DNA of 54,595 nucleotides from Erythrobacter sp. (GCA_029937545.1 JAPYPR010000013.1:1-54595); one strand, 5' to 3'; numbered from the stretch's first letter, positions 17,937-25,111 are shown. Translations and numbers: made by a program. Notes: generated by a model from the letters alone, not told the origin.

Positions 17937-18502
17937 CAGTCGTCTGCCTTTTCTTCTACAGTTTCGACGATTTCGTCGGCACCGCTCGTATCGAGCGGCT
18001 GGGTGGCGGCAATCAGTTCGTCGGTCAAGACGAGCTTCGCCGAATGAATGAGATTGCGGGGGAAGCTGACCTCGCCCGCCTTGTGGTCCTCGATGACGAC
18101 CATATCGCCGTCCAGGCCCCTGAGCTCGCCCTCGAGGTTGCGATGGCCGTGGACCTTCTCAGTCAGCGAGATTTTCGCCTCGTGCCCTGCCCAGTTCGCG
18201 AAATCCATCGCACGGGTCAGCGGACGGTCGATGCCCGGGCTGGAAACTTCGAGGTGGTAGGCCCCCGGAACGAGAACCGTGCCCTCTTCCTCGAGCGCAT
18301 CGAGCCGGTCGGAGACGCGGCGCGACAGGGCGGCACATTGTTCGATCACCAGCTGGCCCGTCTCCGGGTCTTCGGCCATGATCTGCAGCGCCTGCCCGCC
18401 ATCGCCGGCTTCGGACGGCATCATTTTCACGCGCACGAGCTCGAAGCCCAGGGCCTCGGCCTCGGGTTCGATCACTTCGGTCAGTCGCGCGATATCTGCC
18501 AT
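17936..18502 (-). CDS. rimP: ribosome maturation factor RimP
   Basis: The 188-residue protein is needed for 30S maturation. It has IEPEAEALGFELVRVKMM at the N-terminus, the C(A)ALSRRVSDRLDALEE helix, and the diagnostic YHLEVSSPGIDRPLTRAMDF. A C-terminal Sm-like barrel (LEGELRGLDGDMVVIEDHKAG) follows, with a short acidic tail. It is the first gene of the rimP-nusA-ylxR-infB-thioesterase-rbfA run; the operon promoter should lie in 18503-18682, but no convincing -35/-10 pair could be assigned. Confidence 0.96.
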   Translation of the reverse strand: MADIARLTEVIEPEAEALGFELVRVKMMPSEAGDGGQALQIMAEDPETGQLVIEQCAALSRRVSDRLDALEEEGTVLVPGAYHLEVSSPGIDRPLTRAMDFANWAGHEAKISLTEKVHGHRNLEGELRGLDGDMVVIEDHKAGEVSFPRNLIHSAKLVLTDELIAATQPLDTSGADEIVETVEEKADD

Positions 18503-18682
18503 CTGGTCTCCGGTACGATAGACATTGCGGCAACGGCGTTTGGTGCCGGCCCCTCGCGGCGCCAGCCCCTCAGTGTCGCGACAATGTCGGGATGACGGCC
18601 ATTTAGGTCGTCAGATACCGAAAAGCAATATGAGTCTTTGCCGGATGCCGAAATCGCTCGAGCGGAGACGCGGCCCCGTGGC

Positions 18683-18985
18683 CTAACAGTAGCGATCCAC
18701 TTGGCGCTGCAACTCGTCGATCCGGGCGGATTCGGTTTCCGTCGTGCCGTTTTCGACAGACCGATCCCACAACTTCTGCGACAAACGCGAGTATTCCGCA
18801 CACTGCATGGCATCAACTTCAGCTTTTTTCTCTGCCATGTGCTCGTTGATCGACTGTCCACCAAGAGCGTCCATCTCCTGGTCCATAAATGCGTTCGCGT
18901 TGCGCGGCGTGGACACCGAAAAGGCCACCCAGCCGACGATGACGGCGGTTCCGACCAGCGAAAATCCAGCCTTGACGATGTCCAT
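18683..18985 (-). CDS. small single-TM protein of unknown function
   Basis: The 100-residue product has one N-terminal TM helix (AGFSLVGTAVIVGWVAFSV, residues 6-24) and a charged helical, possibly coiled-coil remainder (NEHMAEKKAEVDAMQCAEYS and RIDELQRQVDRYC). It holds two cysteines. GAGGGGG lies a few bases before the ATG, a good ribosome binding site. It follows pspF on the same strand after 57 bases, so it may share that transcript. Its layout (TM then coiled coil) resembles the small psp proteins, but it lacks their ERI(V/A)T motif. Not otherwise recognised. Confidence 0.7.
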   Translation of the reverse strand: MDIVKAGFSLVGTAVIVGWVAFSVSTPRNANAFMDQEMDALGGQSINEHMAEKKAEVDAMQCAEYSRLSQKLWDRSVENGTTETESARIDELQRQVDRYC

Positions 18986-19042
18986 GATTGATACCCCCTC
19001 AGTACAGAGAAGGTATTACATCACGCGCCGGTAAAAAATCCG

Positions 19043-20077
19043 CTAATCCGCTTCCTGCATTAGGCCATGCTTCTTGATGCAATGCCTTAGTTGGTCGTAG
19101 CTCAGACCAAGCGCCCTTGCCGTCTGGCGCTGGTTCCAGCGATGCCTGCCGAGAGCGTGTTCGACGATGGCCTTTTCATGATCGTCCACCGCGACGCGCA
19201 AGTCGTCGATATGTTCGAAATCCGGACCGGCACCTTGGGCCGCGCTCGCTCCGGTCGCAGCAGGGGCGGCCTGAGGCGGACGCTTGGGGGGCGATACAGG
19301 CTTCCACGGGCTATCGAAGGGGTCGAACTGCGCATGGCCGATCGGATCGTGCCAGTCGCCCCAGCGATAGACCGCCCGTTCCACCACATTGCGCAATTCG
19401 CGGACATTGCCCGGCCAATCATGCGCCACCATCTGCTCGGTCACATGCGGTGCGAAGCCCGGCCAGCCTTCCCAGCCAAGTTCCGCGGCCATGCGGCGAC
19501 CGAAGTATTCCGCCAGTACCTCGACATCGCCCTCACGCACGCGGAGCGGCGGCAGGGTAATTACCTCGAAGCTCAATCGATCAAGCAAGTCGGCCCGGAA
19601 TTCGCCGCACGCCGCCTTCTCCGGCAGATCTTCGTTGGTCGCTGCCACGATCCGCACGTCCACGCGGACCGGGCGGCTCGATCCGATACGCGTGACCTCG
19701 CCATATTCGACGGCACGCAGCAGGCGTTCCTGCGCACCCATCGACAACGTGCCCAATTCGTCGAGAAAAAGCGTGCCTTTGTCGGCTTCCTCGAACCTCC
19801 CGACCCTTTGTTTGGTAGCACCGGTGAATGCCCCGGCCTCGTGCCCGAACAGCTCCGCCTCGATGAGCGTTTCCGGCAAGGCGGCGCAGTTCATAGTGAC
19901 GAGCGGTTCGTCCCAGCGGGTGGACAGGCGATGCAGGCGTTCGGCGATCAACTCCTTGCCCGTACCGCGCTCGCCGATGACGAGCACCGGCCTGCGCATG
20001 GGGGCCGCGCGGCTGGCACGTTCCACCGCGTCGAGGAAGGCACCGGACTGGCCGATGAACTGGTTTTCCCGCTCCAT
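19043..20077 (-). CDS. pspF: PspF, sigma-54-dependent phage-shock activator
   Basis: The 344-residue product is an AAA+ enhancer-binding protein without a receiver domain, as in PspF. Visible parts are Walker A GERGTGKE (near residue 35), the sigma-54 contact loop ELFGHEAGAFTGATKQ (GAFTGA), Walker B GTLFLDELGTL, and DWPGNVRELRNVVERAVYRW. A Pro/Ala linker (about 255-285) and a C-terminal Fis-type HTH (NQRQTARALGLSYDQLRHCI) follow. ATG 20077 is chosen because MERENQFIGQSGAF matches the PspF start. It is divergent from the psp operon, whose sigma-54 promoter lies between, and PspA presumably inhibits it. Confidence 0.93.
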   Translation of the reverse strand: MERENQFIGQSGAFLDAVERASRAAPMRRPVLVIGERGTGKELIAERLHRLSTRWDEPLVTMNCAALPETLIEAELFGHEAGAFTGATKQRVGRFEEADKGTLFLDELGTLSMGAQERLLRAVEYGEVTRIGSSRPVRVDVRIVAATNEDLPEKAACGEFRADLLDRLSFEVITLPPLRVREGDVEVLAEYFGRRMAAELGWEGWPGFAPHVTEQMVAHDWPGNVRELRNVVERAVYRWGDWHDPIGHAQFDPFDSPWKPVSPPKRPPQAAPAATGASAAQGAGPDFEHIDDLRVAVDDHEKAIVEHALGRHRWNQRQTARALGLSYDQLRHCIKKHGLMQEAD

Positions 20078-20177
20078 GGCCAAGATATAGGAAAATACAC
20101 CAAGGCTTGGCAATTAAAACCAACACGATGCTCGCATAACGATGAAAACCTTCAGCTTTCCAGCCTCTTCCGAGTTT

Positions 20178-20193
20178 TGGCACGGCCCTTGCT
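20178..20193 (+). promoter_or_regulatory. sigma-54 (RpoN) promoter of the psp operon
   Basis: The sequence TGGCACGGCCCTTGCT matches the -24/-12 consensus TGGCACN5TTGC(A/T) with GG and GC exactly 10 bases apart. It lies 66 bases before the first psp start codon and 100 bases from the start of divergent pspF. A partial dyad ttggcaattaaaaccaa near 20107-20124 lies upstream at a plausible distance for PspF binding, though that assignment is speculative. Confidence 0.9.
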
Positions 20194-20259
20194 GAATATA
20201 TCACAACAGCAATTTCGGTCCCCGGATCAGCCGGACGACCCCAAGGGAGGCATACCGCC

Positions 20260-20412
20260 ATGTACGATCGCAGCTTCTTCCGCACCCAACTGGGCCAGGC
20301 AGCGCTCGCCAGCATCGTCGCCATGTCGGCATTCGTCATGCTGAGCTCGCATATCACGGTCACGACGCCGGTCGCGGCGATCGCGACCTACGAACAGGTC
20401 GAGATTGCATGA
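20260..20412 (+). CDS. 50-residue single-TM leader peptide gene of the psp operon
   Basis: A 50-residue frame starts MYDRSFFRTQLGQAALASIV and has one hydrophobic helix (about 13-30, extended to 42) with short polar ends. AAGGGAGG lies 9 bases before the ATG, a strong ribosome binding site. It is the first gene after the sigma-54 promoter, and its TGA overlaps the next in-frame ATG (ATGA at 20409-20412). Not recognised as a known family. The strong signals and position make translation likely. Confidence 0.7.
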   Translation: MYDRSFFRTQLGQAALASIVAMSAFVMLSSHITVTTPVAAIATYEQVEIA

Positions 20413-20618
20413 CCCTGCCACCCGACCACGATCCCCTTGGCCCGGAGCGCCACTCCCCCGACAGTCCCCAAGACGCTCCGGGCCGCCCCCGCTCGAATCT
20501 GTCCCGGCTCGAGGAAGAGGTAGAACGGCTTCGCCGCTCACCCACCCCGACCCGCGAGGGCGGACGCGCCAAGGATTCGGGGTTCGGATCGGACTTTTTT
20601 TCTACTGGAGCACCATTG
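20409..20618 (+). other. in-frame 70-codon extension upstream of pspA
   Basis: An ATG overlapping the stop of the leader gene opens a frame that runs without a stop into pspA. The 70 codons encode a Pro/Arg-rich segment with a short coiled coil (NLSRLEEEVERLRR). Either PspA is made as a 299-residue extended form, or this stretch only couples ribosomes to the internal pspA start, which has its own GGAG site. Confidence 0.5.
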
Positions 20619-21308
20619 ATGGGCATTTTCAGCCGCACCCGCGATATCATCGCCGCCAATTTCAACGATATGCTGGACAAGGCAGACGACCCCCAGAAGA
20701 TGATCCGCATGATCATCCTCGAAATGGAGGAAACGCTGGTCGAAGTCCGCGCGAGTGCCGCGCGCACCATCGCCGACCAGAAGGAAATGCATCGCCATAC
20801 GATCAAGCTGGACAAGCTCCAGGCCGATTGGGGCGAAAAGGCCCAGCTTGCGCTGTCGAAGGATCGCGAAGACCTCGCCCGCGCCGCCTTGGTGGAGCGT
20901 AAGAAGGCATCGGATATGTCCGACCAGCTGAAGCAGGAAATCGGCGTGCTCGACGACGCGCTGCGCGCCTATGAGCAGGACATCCAGAAGCTGCAGAACC
21001 GATTGCGCGAAGCGCGCAGCCGCCAGACCGCAATCGCGGCCCGGCTGGAAAGCGCGGAGAATCGCGTCAAGCTGCGCAGCCTGATGACGAACGAACGGGT
21101 GGACGATGCGCTGAGCCGCTTCGACCAGCTCGAACGCCGCGTCGATTACGCCGAGGGGCGCGCCGATGCTCTGCAGATTGCCGATGGCAACAACAGCCCG
21201 AACCTCGCGGATGAAATCGCCGCGCTAGAAGGCGCCGATGCCATCGACGACGAACTCGAACAGATGAAAAAGGCGCTGGGTAAAGGCAGCGCTCCCAAGG
21301 AGGACTGA
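20619..21308 (+). CDS. pspA: phage shock protein A
   Basis: The 229-residue protein starts MGIFSRTRDIIAANFNDMLD, the amphipathic N-terminal helix that binds stressed membranes. It is then almost wholly coiled coil (EDPQKMIRM-type helix 1, helix 2-3 hairpin with RASAARTIADQK, and the AESAENRVKLR-like region). PspA is an ESCRT-III-family protein that both inhibits PspF and stabilises leaky membranes. The start at 20619 has GGAG 8 bases upstream; a longer in-frame start at 20409 exists. Length fits PspA (about 220-230). It precedes pspB by 3 bases. Confidence 0.95.
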   Translation: MGIFSRTRDIIAANFNDMLDKADDPQKMIRMIILEMEETLVEVRASAARTIADQKEMHRHTIKLDKLQADWGEKAQLALSKDREDLARAALVERKKASDMSDQLKQEIGVLDDALRAYEQDIQKLQNRLREARSRQTAIAARLESAENRVKLRSLMTNERVDDALSRFDQLERRVDYAEGRADALQIADGNNSPNLADEIAALEGADAIDDELEQMKKALGKGSAPKED

Positions 21309-21311
21309 TCC

Positions 21312-21608
21312 GTGGAAGAAGTACTTTTTATCGCCGCGCTTTTTGTCGCGCTCCCTTGGATTGTCCTTCACTACATCACCAAGTGGAAGACCTCCGCCAC
21401 CATCACCACCGACGACGAAGCCCTGCTGGAGGAACTCTACAACCTCGCCAAGCGGCTGGACGACCGGATGGACACGGTCGAGCGCTTGGTCGCGTCGGAC
21501 AATCCCGACTTCAAGCCGGCCCGCCTGGTGCATGACAGCGAAGTCGACAATCAGCAGCTGCGCGAACTCGAGCAGCTGATCGCCGAGAAAAAAGGAACAG
21601 CCCAGTGA
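21312..21608 (+). CDS. pspB: phage shock protein B
   Basis: The 98-residue product has an N-terminal TM helix (EEVLFIAALFVALPWIVLHYI) and a cytoplasmic coiled coil ending in the PspB motif LAKRLDDRMDTVERLVASDNP. PspB and PspC together sense inner-membrane stress and release PspF from PspA. The start is GTG at 21312, 3 bases after the pspA stop. It is longer than the 74-residue E. coli PspB because of an added C-terminal helix (QQLRELEQLIAEK). Its stop overlaps the pspC GTG start. Confidence 0.92.
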   Translation: MEEVLFIAALFVALPWIVLHYITKWKTSATITTDDEALLEELYNLAKRLDDRMDTVERLVASDNPDFKPARLVHDSEVDNQQLRELEQLIAEKKGTAQ

Positions 21609-21979
21609 ACAGCCCCCGCACTACCCTCTATCGCGATAAGCAGAATGCGAAGTTCATGGGCGTGCTCTCGGGCATCGCCGACTACACCGGGGTCAACGCC
21701 CTGTGGGTCCGGCTGGGCTTCCTGATCCTGGCCATCAGCATGGGCTGGCCGATCCTTGCCTATTTCGTCGCCGGCGTCCTGCTCAACAAGAAGCCACCGC
21801 ATCTCTACACGGATCAGGACGAGAGCAAGTACTGGCAGCGCGTCCGCCAGAATCCGAAGCGCACGGCGCGCGAGATCCGCGCGAAGATGAAGGATGTCGA
21901 TCGCCGCCTTGCCGAAGTCGAAACCTTCTACGTCAGCAGCAATCCGCGCCTGAATGCCGAAATCGAACGGCTGCGCTGA
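21605..21979 (+). CDS. pspC: phage shock protein C (PspC domain)
   Basis: The 124-residue product has the PspC domain at residues 5-65: TLYRDKQNAKFMGVLSGIAD, then VNALWVRLGFLILAISMGWP and ILAYFVAGVLLNKKP, the TM part. A cytoplasmic helical region follows (RTAREIRAKMKDVDRRLAEVE) with a YVSSNPRLNAEIERL tail. It works with PspB as the membrane sensor and may also act at the envelope. GTG start overlapping the pspB stop (GTGA) indicates coupling. Confidence 0.94.
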   Translation: MNSPRTTLYRDKQNAKFMGVLSGIADYTGVNALWVRLGFLILAISMGWPILAYFVAGVLLNKKPPHLYTDQDESKYWQRVRQNPKRTAREIRAKMKDVDRRLAEVETFYVSSNPRLNAEIERLR

Positions 21980-22004
21980 GCAGAGATAACACTGGAGACT
22001 TTCC

Positions 22005-22313
22005 ATGGAAGACATGATCTGGGTCTTAGTGCCTCTCGCCCCATTCCTGATGGTTCTCGGAATTGTGTGGATGAAGAATCAGCAAGCGCTGGAGGAGAAG
22101 CGCCTCAACGCCACTGCCTCGCAAAGTGCCGAGGAAGCCGCCCGCCACGCGATCCAGGTCGCCGAACTGGAGCGGCGTGTCCAAGTGCTGGAGCGGATCG
22201 TGACCGACAAGGGCTACGACGTGGTCGCCCAGATCGAGGCCCTGCGCGACACCAAGAGCCATGAAGAAGGGACAGGCGTCCCGCTCGACATCAAGCGACA
22301 GGAGAAGGCATGA
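22005..22313 (+). CDS. PspB-like small membrane protein 1
   Basis: The 102-residue product starts MEDMIWVLVPLAPFLMVLGI (one TM helix), then a charged coiled coil with the motif ELERRVQVLERIVTDKGYDV and a QIEALRD end. That motif closely resembles the PspB segment RMDTVERLVASDNP. It lies 25 bases after pspC, and its TGA overlaps the next start. Family name unknown to me; a diverged PspB paralogue is the best description. It probably sits in the inner membrane with its helix in the cytoplasm. Confidence 0.8.
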   Translation: MEDMIWVLVPLAPFLMVLGIVWMKNQQALEEKRLNATASQSAEEAARHAIQVAELERRVQVLERIVTDKGYDVVAQIEALRDTKSHEEGTGVPLDIKRQEKA

Positions 22314-22621
22314 TGGAATTCTTTAGCGAAACGGCAATCATCGTCGGCGTTGCGATCATGACCGGCGGCTGGATCGTGAACAGCTGGATGCGGATGAAGA
22401 TGGGTTACCCGCTGGAGAACAGCTGGGGCAAGGCGATCTACCCTAAGAACGACCAGGCAGTCGAGCGGGTCAAGCTGTTGACTCAGGAAAACGCCGAACT
22501 GCGCGCCGAACTCGGCTCGATGAAGGACCGCATGGCCAATGTCGAACGTATCGTGACGGATAGCGGCTACCACCTGACCAGCGAGATCGAACAGCTGCGC
22601 GACAAGCGGGAGGCCAACTGA
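22310..22621 (+). CDS. PspB-like small membrane protein 2
   Basis: The 103-residue product has an N-terminal TM helix (ETAIIVGVAIMTGGWIV), a polar hinge, and a coiled coil ending MKDRMANVERIVTDSGYHLT with a C-terminal SEIEQLRDKREAN. RMANVERIVTD lines up directly with RMDTVERLVAS of PspB. The first of two adjacent ATGs (22310) overlaps the preceding stop by 4 bases; the second (22313) would remove one residue. The next gene starts at the last base of its stop. Confidence 0.8.
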   Translation: MMEFFSETAIIVGVAIMTGGWIVNSWMRMKMGYPLENSWGKAIYPKNDQAVERVKLLTQENAELRAELGSMKDRMANVERIVTDSGYHLTSEIEQLRDKREAN

Positions 22622-22929
22622 TGGACCCTGACCTGCTGCTGATCTTCGGCTTCATCCTTGTCGTCCTCGCGATCGTCTTTCCCTTCGCTTACGCCATCAA
22701 CAAGCGCGAGCACGATCACAAGGAGCGCAAGCTGGAACTGCAGGCGCGCGCCGAAGAAGCGAAAGCGCAGCAGGCCCGCTTCCAGAACGGCGACTACAGC
22801 AGAATGGAAGAACGCGTCCGTGTGCTCGAACGGATTGCCACCGACAGCAATCATGCGCTCGCCTCCCAGATCGAGGAGCTGCGCACGCTCGACCGGATCG
22901 AGAAGAACAGTGGGGAGGCCGCGCAATGA
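22621..22929 (+). CDS. PspB-like small membrane protein 3
   Basis: The 102-residue product has one TM helix (LLLIFGFILVVLAIVFPFAY), a charged helical region rich in Glu, Lys and Ala (KLELQARAEEAKAQQAR), and the motif EERVRVLERIATDSNHALAS with QIEELRT. The motif is almost identical to those of its two neighbours. It overlaps the preceding gene by 1 base (TGATG) and the next by 4 (ATGA), so translation is chained. Confidence 0.8.
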   Translation: MDPDLLLIFGFILVVLAIVFPFAYAINKREHDHKERKLELQARAEEAKAQQARFQNGDYSRMEERVRVLERIATDSNHALASQIEELRTLDRIEKNSGEAAQ

Positions 22930-23207
22930 CAGGATGGGCCGCCGTAGCCATTGTTGCAATCGTAGTCTGGGGAATTGTCCAGCTAAGCCGAAATCGTCAC
23001 CGCGTCGATCGGCACGGCAAATCAGAGCGTAACGGCAGTGAAAGTCGGCAATGGGACGATCCTGCCGCGAGGCGCGAGGTCGAGGACCTGCGCGAACGCA
23101 TAAAGGTGCTCGAACGGATTGCCACCGAGGGCAACTCGCTTGACGCTGCCGAAACCAAGAGAATTTCCGCCGAGATCGAAGCGCTGCGCGACAAGCAGGC
23201 CGACTGA
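22926..23207 (+). CDS. PspB-like small membrane protein 4
   Basis: The 93-residue product has a short N-terminal TM helix (WAAVAIVAIVVWGIVQL), a basic linker (RNRHRVDRHGKSER), and the motif LRERIKVLERIATEGNSLDA with EIEALRDKQAD at the end. The spacing between ERIAT and EIEALRD is longer than in its siblings by several residues (KRIS insertion). It overlaps the preceding gene by 4 bases and is followed by a 44-base gap. Confidence 0.8.
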   Translation: MTGWAAVAIVAIVVWGIVQLSRNRHRVDRHGKSERNGSESRQWDDPAARREVEDLRERIKVLERIATEGNSLDAAETKRISAEIEALRDKQAD

Positions 23208-23251
23208 GGCGGCAGGACGAAACACCGGTTCAAGGAGGACATGAGGGAACA

Positions 23252-23485
23252 ATGTTCGAACCATCCATCATCATCGCCAGTGCGAGCCTGCTCGGCCTGG
23301 TCATCGTCGCCGCTGCCATGCTGCGCGGCTGGCACGGCTGGCTGGAACTGAAGCGCCGCGAAATCGAACACGATACTTCTCCGCGCCAGGAAGGCTCGTC
23401 CATGGGGGCCGCCCGGATCGAGATCGCCGACCTCAAGGAGCGCATCCGCAAGCTCGAAGCGATCGCCAGCGGCGTCGACCTGTGA
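23252..23485 (+). CDS. PspB-like small membrane protein 5 (short, diverged)
   Basis: The 77-residue product starts MFEPSIIIASASLLGLVIVA (TM helix), carries a basic/acidic linker, and ends LKERIRKLEAIASGVDL, a shortened form of the ERIxxLERIAT motif with no IExLRD tail. It is the most diverged member. It lies 44 bases after its predecessor and has its own site (GAGGGA) before the ATG, so it could be expressed separately, but same-strand context places it in the psp operon. Confidence 0.7.
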   Translation: MFEPSIIIASASLLGLVIVAAAMLRGWHGWLELKRREIEHDTSPRQEGSSMGAARIEIADLKERIRKLEAIASGVDL

Positions 23486-23582
23486 ACCTATCGCCGACCC
23501 GTTCGTCTTAGACTTGCCGCCTGCCGCTTTCCCGATTAGCGGCGCGCGACAATCGGGATAGGGCCCGGCGAACGGAGATACG

Positions 23583-23990
23583 GTGCGAAACCTCGACGAC
23601 ATTGCCGAAGAATACGAGTTTCTCGAAGGCGACGAACGCTATCGACTGCTGATCGAGCTTGGCCGCGAACTGGAGCCGATGCCCGATGCGCTCAAGACGG
23701 ATGCGACGCTGGTGCGCGGCTGTTCTGCAGCCGTGTGGGTCTATCCGACCGGCGAAGCCGACAAGCTGCATTTCCTCGCCGATAGCAACGCCGCCATCAC
23801 CAAGGGCATCGTCGCGCTGGTCATCAGCGCAGTGCAGGACAAGCCGGCCGAAGACGTCGCACAAATGGACGTCACCGCCGCGCTCGATCCCTTCGACCTG
23901 AAGAACCAGCTGTCCAGCAATCGTACGCAGGGCGTGCCGAACATGATCTCGCTGGTGAAGGAACACGCGGCACGGATCGCGGCGGGATGA
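23583..23990 (+). CDS. sufE: SufE family Fe-S assembly protein
   Basis: The 135-residue protein accepts sulfane sulfur from the SufS cysteine desulfurase. The active cysteine is in the motif LVRGCSAAVWVYP (near residue 47), and the family segment LLIELGRELEPMPDAL precedes it. The C-terminal LSSNRTQGVPNMISLVKEHA is also typical. The start is GTG at 23583 with CGGAGA upstream. No other suf genes are adjacent. It is close to the psp operon but separated by 97 bases. Confidence 0.94.
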   Translation: MRNLDDIAEEYEFLEGDERYRLLIELGRELEPMPDALKTDATLVRGCSAAVWVYPTGEADKLHFLADSNAAITKGIVALVISAVQDKPAEDVAQMDVTAALDPFDLKNQLSSNRTQGVPNMISLVKEHAARIAAG

Positions 23991-23991
23991 A

Positions 23992-24342
23992 ATGAAACGC
24001 CCGATCTATCGCGGGCTCGGCCTGCTGAGCGTCGGGATTGCTGCGGTCGGCGCCTTCCTGCCGATCATGCCGACTGTGCCGTTCCTGCTGCTGGCAGTGT
24101 ATTTCTTCGCCCGCAGCAATCCCGAATGGGAGCAGAAGATCCTCGATCACCCTCACTGGGGTCCGCAGGTGAAAGACTGGCGTGAACGGCGCGCCATCAG
24201 TCGGCGCGCAAAAACCATGGCTATCGGTGCGATGAGTGTAGGTGCGGTCTTCACGTGGTATACGCTGGGCAATCCATGGTACTGGATTTCGATCGCCATC
24301 CTGGTGATCTGCGGCGGCTGGATTGCAACCCGCAACGAATGA
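23992..24342 (+). CDS. DUF454 (YbaN-like) inner-membrane protein
   Basis: The 116-residue membrane protein begins with YRGLGLLSVGIAAVGAFLPIMPTVPFLLLA (the conserved LPxxPTxPFLLLA hallmark of DUF454/YbaN) and continues FFARSNPEWEQKILDHPHWGPQVKDWRERRAI. Two or three TM segments lie in the N-terminal and C-terminal parts. Function is unknown. It starts 1 base after the sufE stop, so the two are co-transcribed. Confidence 0.9.
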   Translation: MKRPIYRGLGLLSVGIAAVGAFLPIMPTVPFLLLAVYFFARSNPEWEQKILDHPHWGPQVKDWRERRAISRRAKTMAIGAMSVGAVFTWYTLGNPWYWISIAILVICGGWIATRNE

Positions 24343-24414
24343 TACCGGGAACTGCGCCAGCGACGACCCGTTGATCGACCATACGACGGGAGGGTGAACG
24401 AAAGGACACTCTCA

Positions 24415-24573
24415 ATGGCAATTCTGATTCTGATCGCGACCATTCTCCTGCCCCCGCTTGGCGTTGCAGCGAAGCATGGTCTGGGTACGACGACGCTGAT
24501 CAACCTCGTGCTGACGCTGCTCGGCTTCATTCCCGGCCTGATCCACGGCCTCTATGTGAACTACGCGAAGTAA
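24415..24573 (+). CDS. YqaE/Pmp3 family small membrane peptide
   Basis: A 52-residue frame encodes two TM helices (ILILIATILLPPLGVAAK and TLINLVLTLLGFIPGLIHGLY), the hallmark of the stress-induced UPF0057/Pmp3 family, including LLPPLGV and the GLIHGLYV end. The family is tied to membrane potential and salt or cold stress in other organisms. AAAGGACA lies before the ATG. It is 72 bases downstream of the DUF454 gene and ends in a shared stem-loop with crtZ. Confidence 0.85.
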   Translation: MAILILIATILLPPLGVAAKHGLGTTTLINLVLTLLGFIPGLIHGLYVNYAK

Positions 24574-24597
24574 GTCACGCAACAGTATTGAACCGGA

Positions 24598-24625
24598 AGC
24601 GCCGGGGCCCCTAGGCCCCAGCGCT
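24598..24625. terminator. stem-loop between yqaE-like gene and crtZ
   Basis: Inverted repeat agcgc-c-ggggcc / ggcccc-a-gcgct with a 4-base loop at the convergent gene ends. It overlaps the last codons of crtZ. No long U-run on either side, so its strength as a terminator is uncertain. Confidence 0.5.
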
Positions 24626-25111
24626 TTCGCGTACGACGGCTTCGCCCGCCTCGCGCTGGCGCTTCAATTCGGCCTTGAGCTTGGCCGGATCGCGCGCAAA
24701 CACGAAGCCGAAGCTAACCCCGCCTTCCTTCCCGACAGTCGCATGGTGCAGCCTGTGCGCCTGCACCAGCCGCTTGGCATAGCCGCGCTTGGGCACCCAT
24801 CGCCAGTATCGCTGGTGAACCAGTCCGTCGTGCAACAGCGTATAGATCACACCGTAGCACGTGATCCCGAAGGCCACCCACCATAGCACGTCCGAATACA
24901 CATAACCGATCGCGAACATGGCGAACACGATGGTGCCGAAGGTTACGGCATAGAGATCGTTCTTCTCGAACACCTTGTCATGCGGCTCGTGATGGTCGCG
25001 GTGCCACCCCCAACCCCAGCCGTGCATGATATATTTGTGCGCCCACCATGCGAACAGCTCCATGCCGAGGATCGACAGGAAGACGGTCAGGAGGATTGCA
25101 CCGATACTCAT
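24611..25111 (-). CDS. crtZ: beta-carotene hydroxylase
   Basis: The 166-residue membrane enzyme hydroxylates the C3 position of the beta-ionone rings, giving zeaxanthin or, with CrtW, astaxanthin-type products. Histidine motifs of the hydroxylase family are visible: HKYIMHGWGWGWHRDHHEPH (residues 26-45), LLHDGLVHQR and HRLHHATVGKEGG. ATG 25111 is chosen because MSIGAILLTVFLSILGMELF is the usual start; it overlaps the end of crtW by 4 bases (ATGA). Confidence 0.92.
   Translation of the reverse strand: MSIGAILLTVFLSILGMELFAWWAHKYIMHGWGWGWHRDHHEPHDKVFEKNDLYAVTFGTIVFAMFAIGYVYSDVLWWVAFGITCYGVIYTLLHDGLVHQRYWRWVPKRGYAKRLVQAHRLHHATVGKEGGVSFGFVFARDPAKLKAELKRQREAGEAVVRESAGA

Noticed and set aside
15876..18047. 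723-codon plus-strand frame across ylxR, nusA and rimP
   Set aside because: Runs antisense through three clear genes, so it is a GC-bias artefact.
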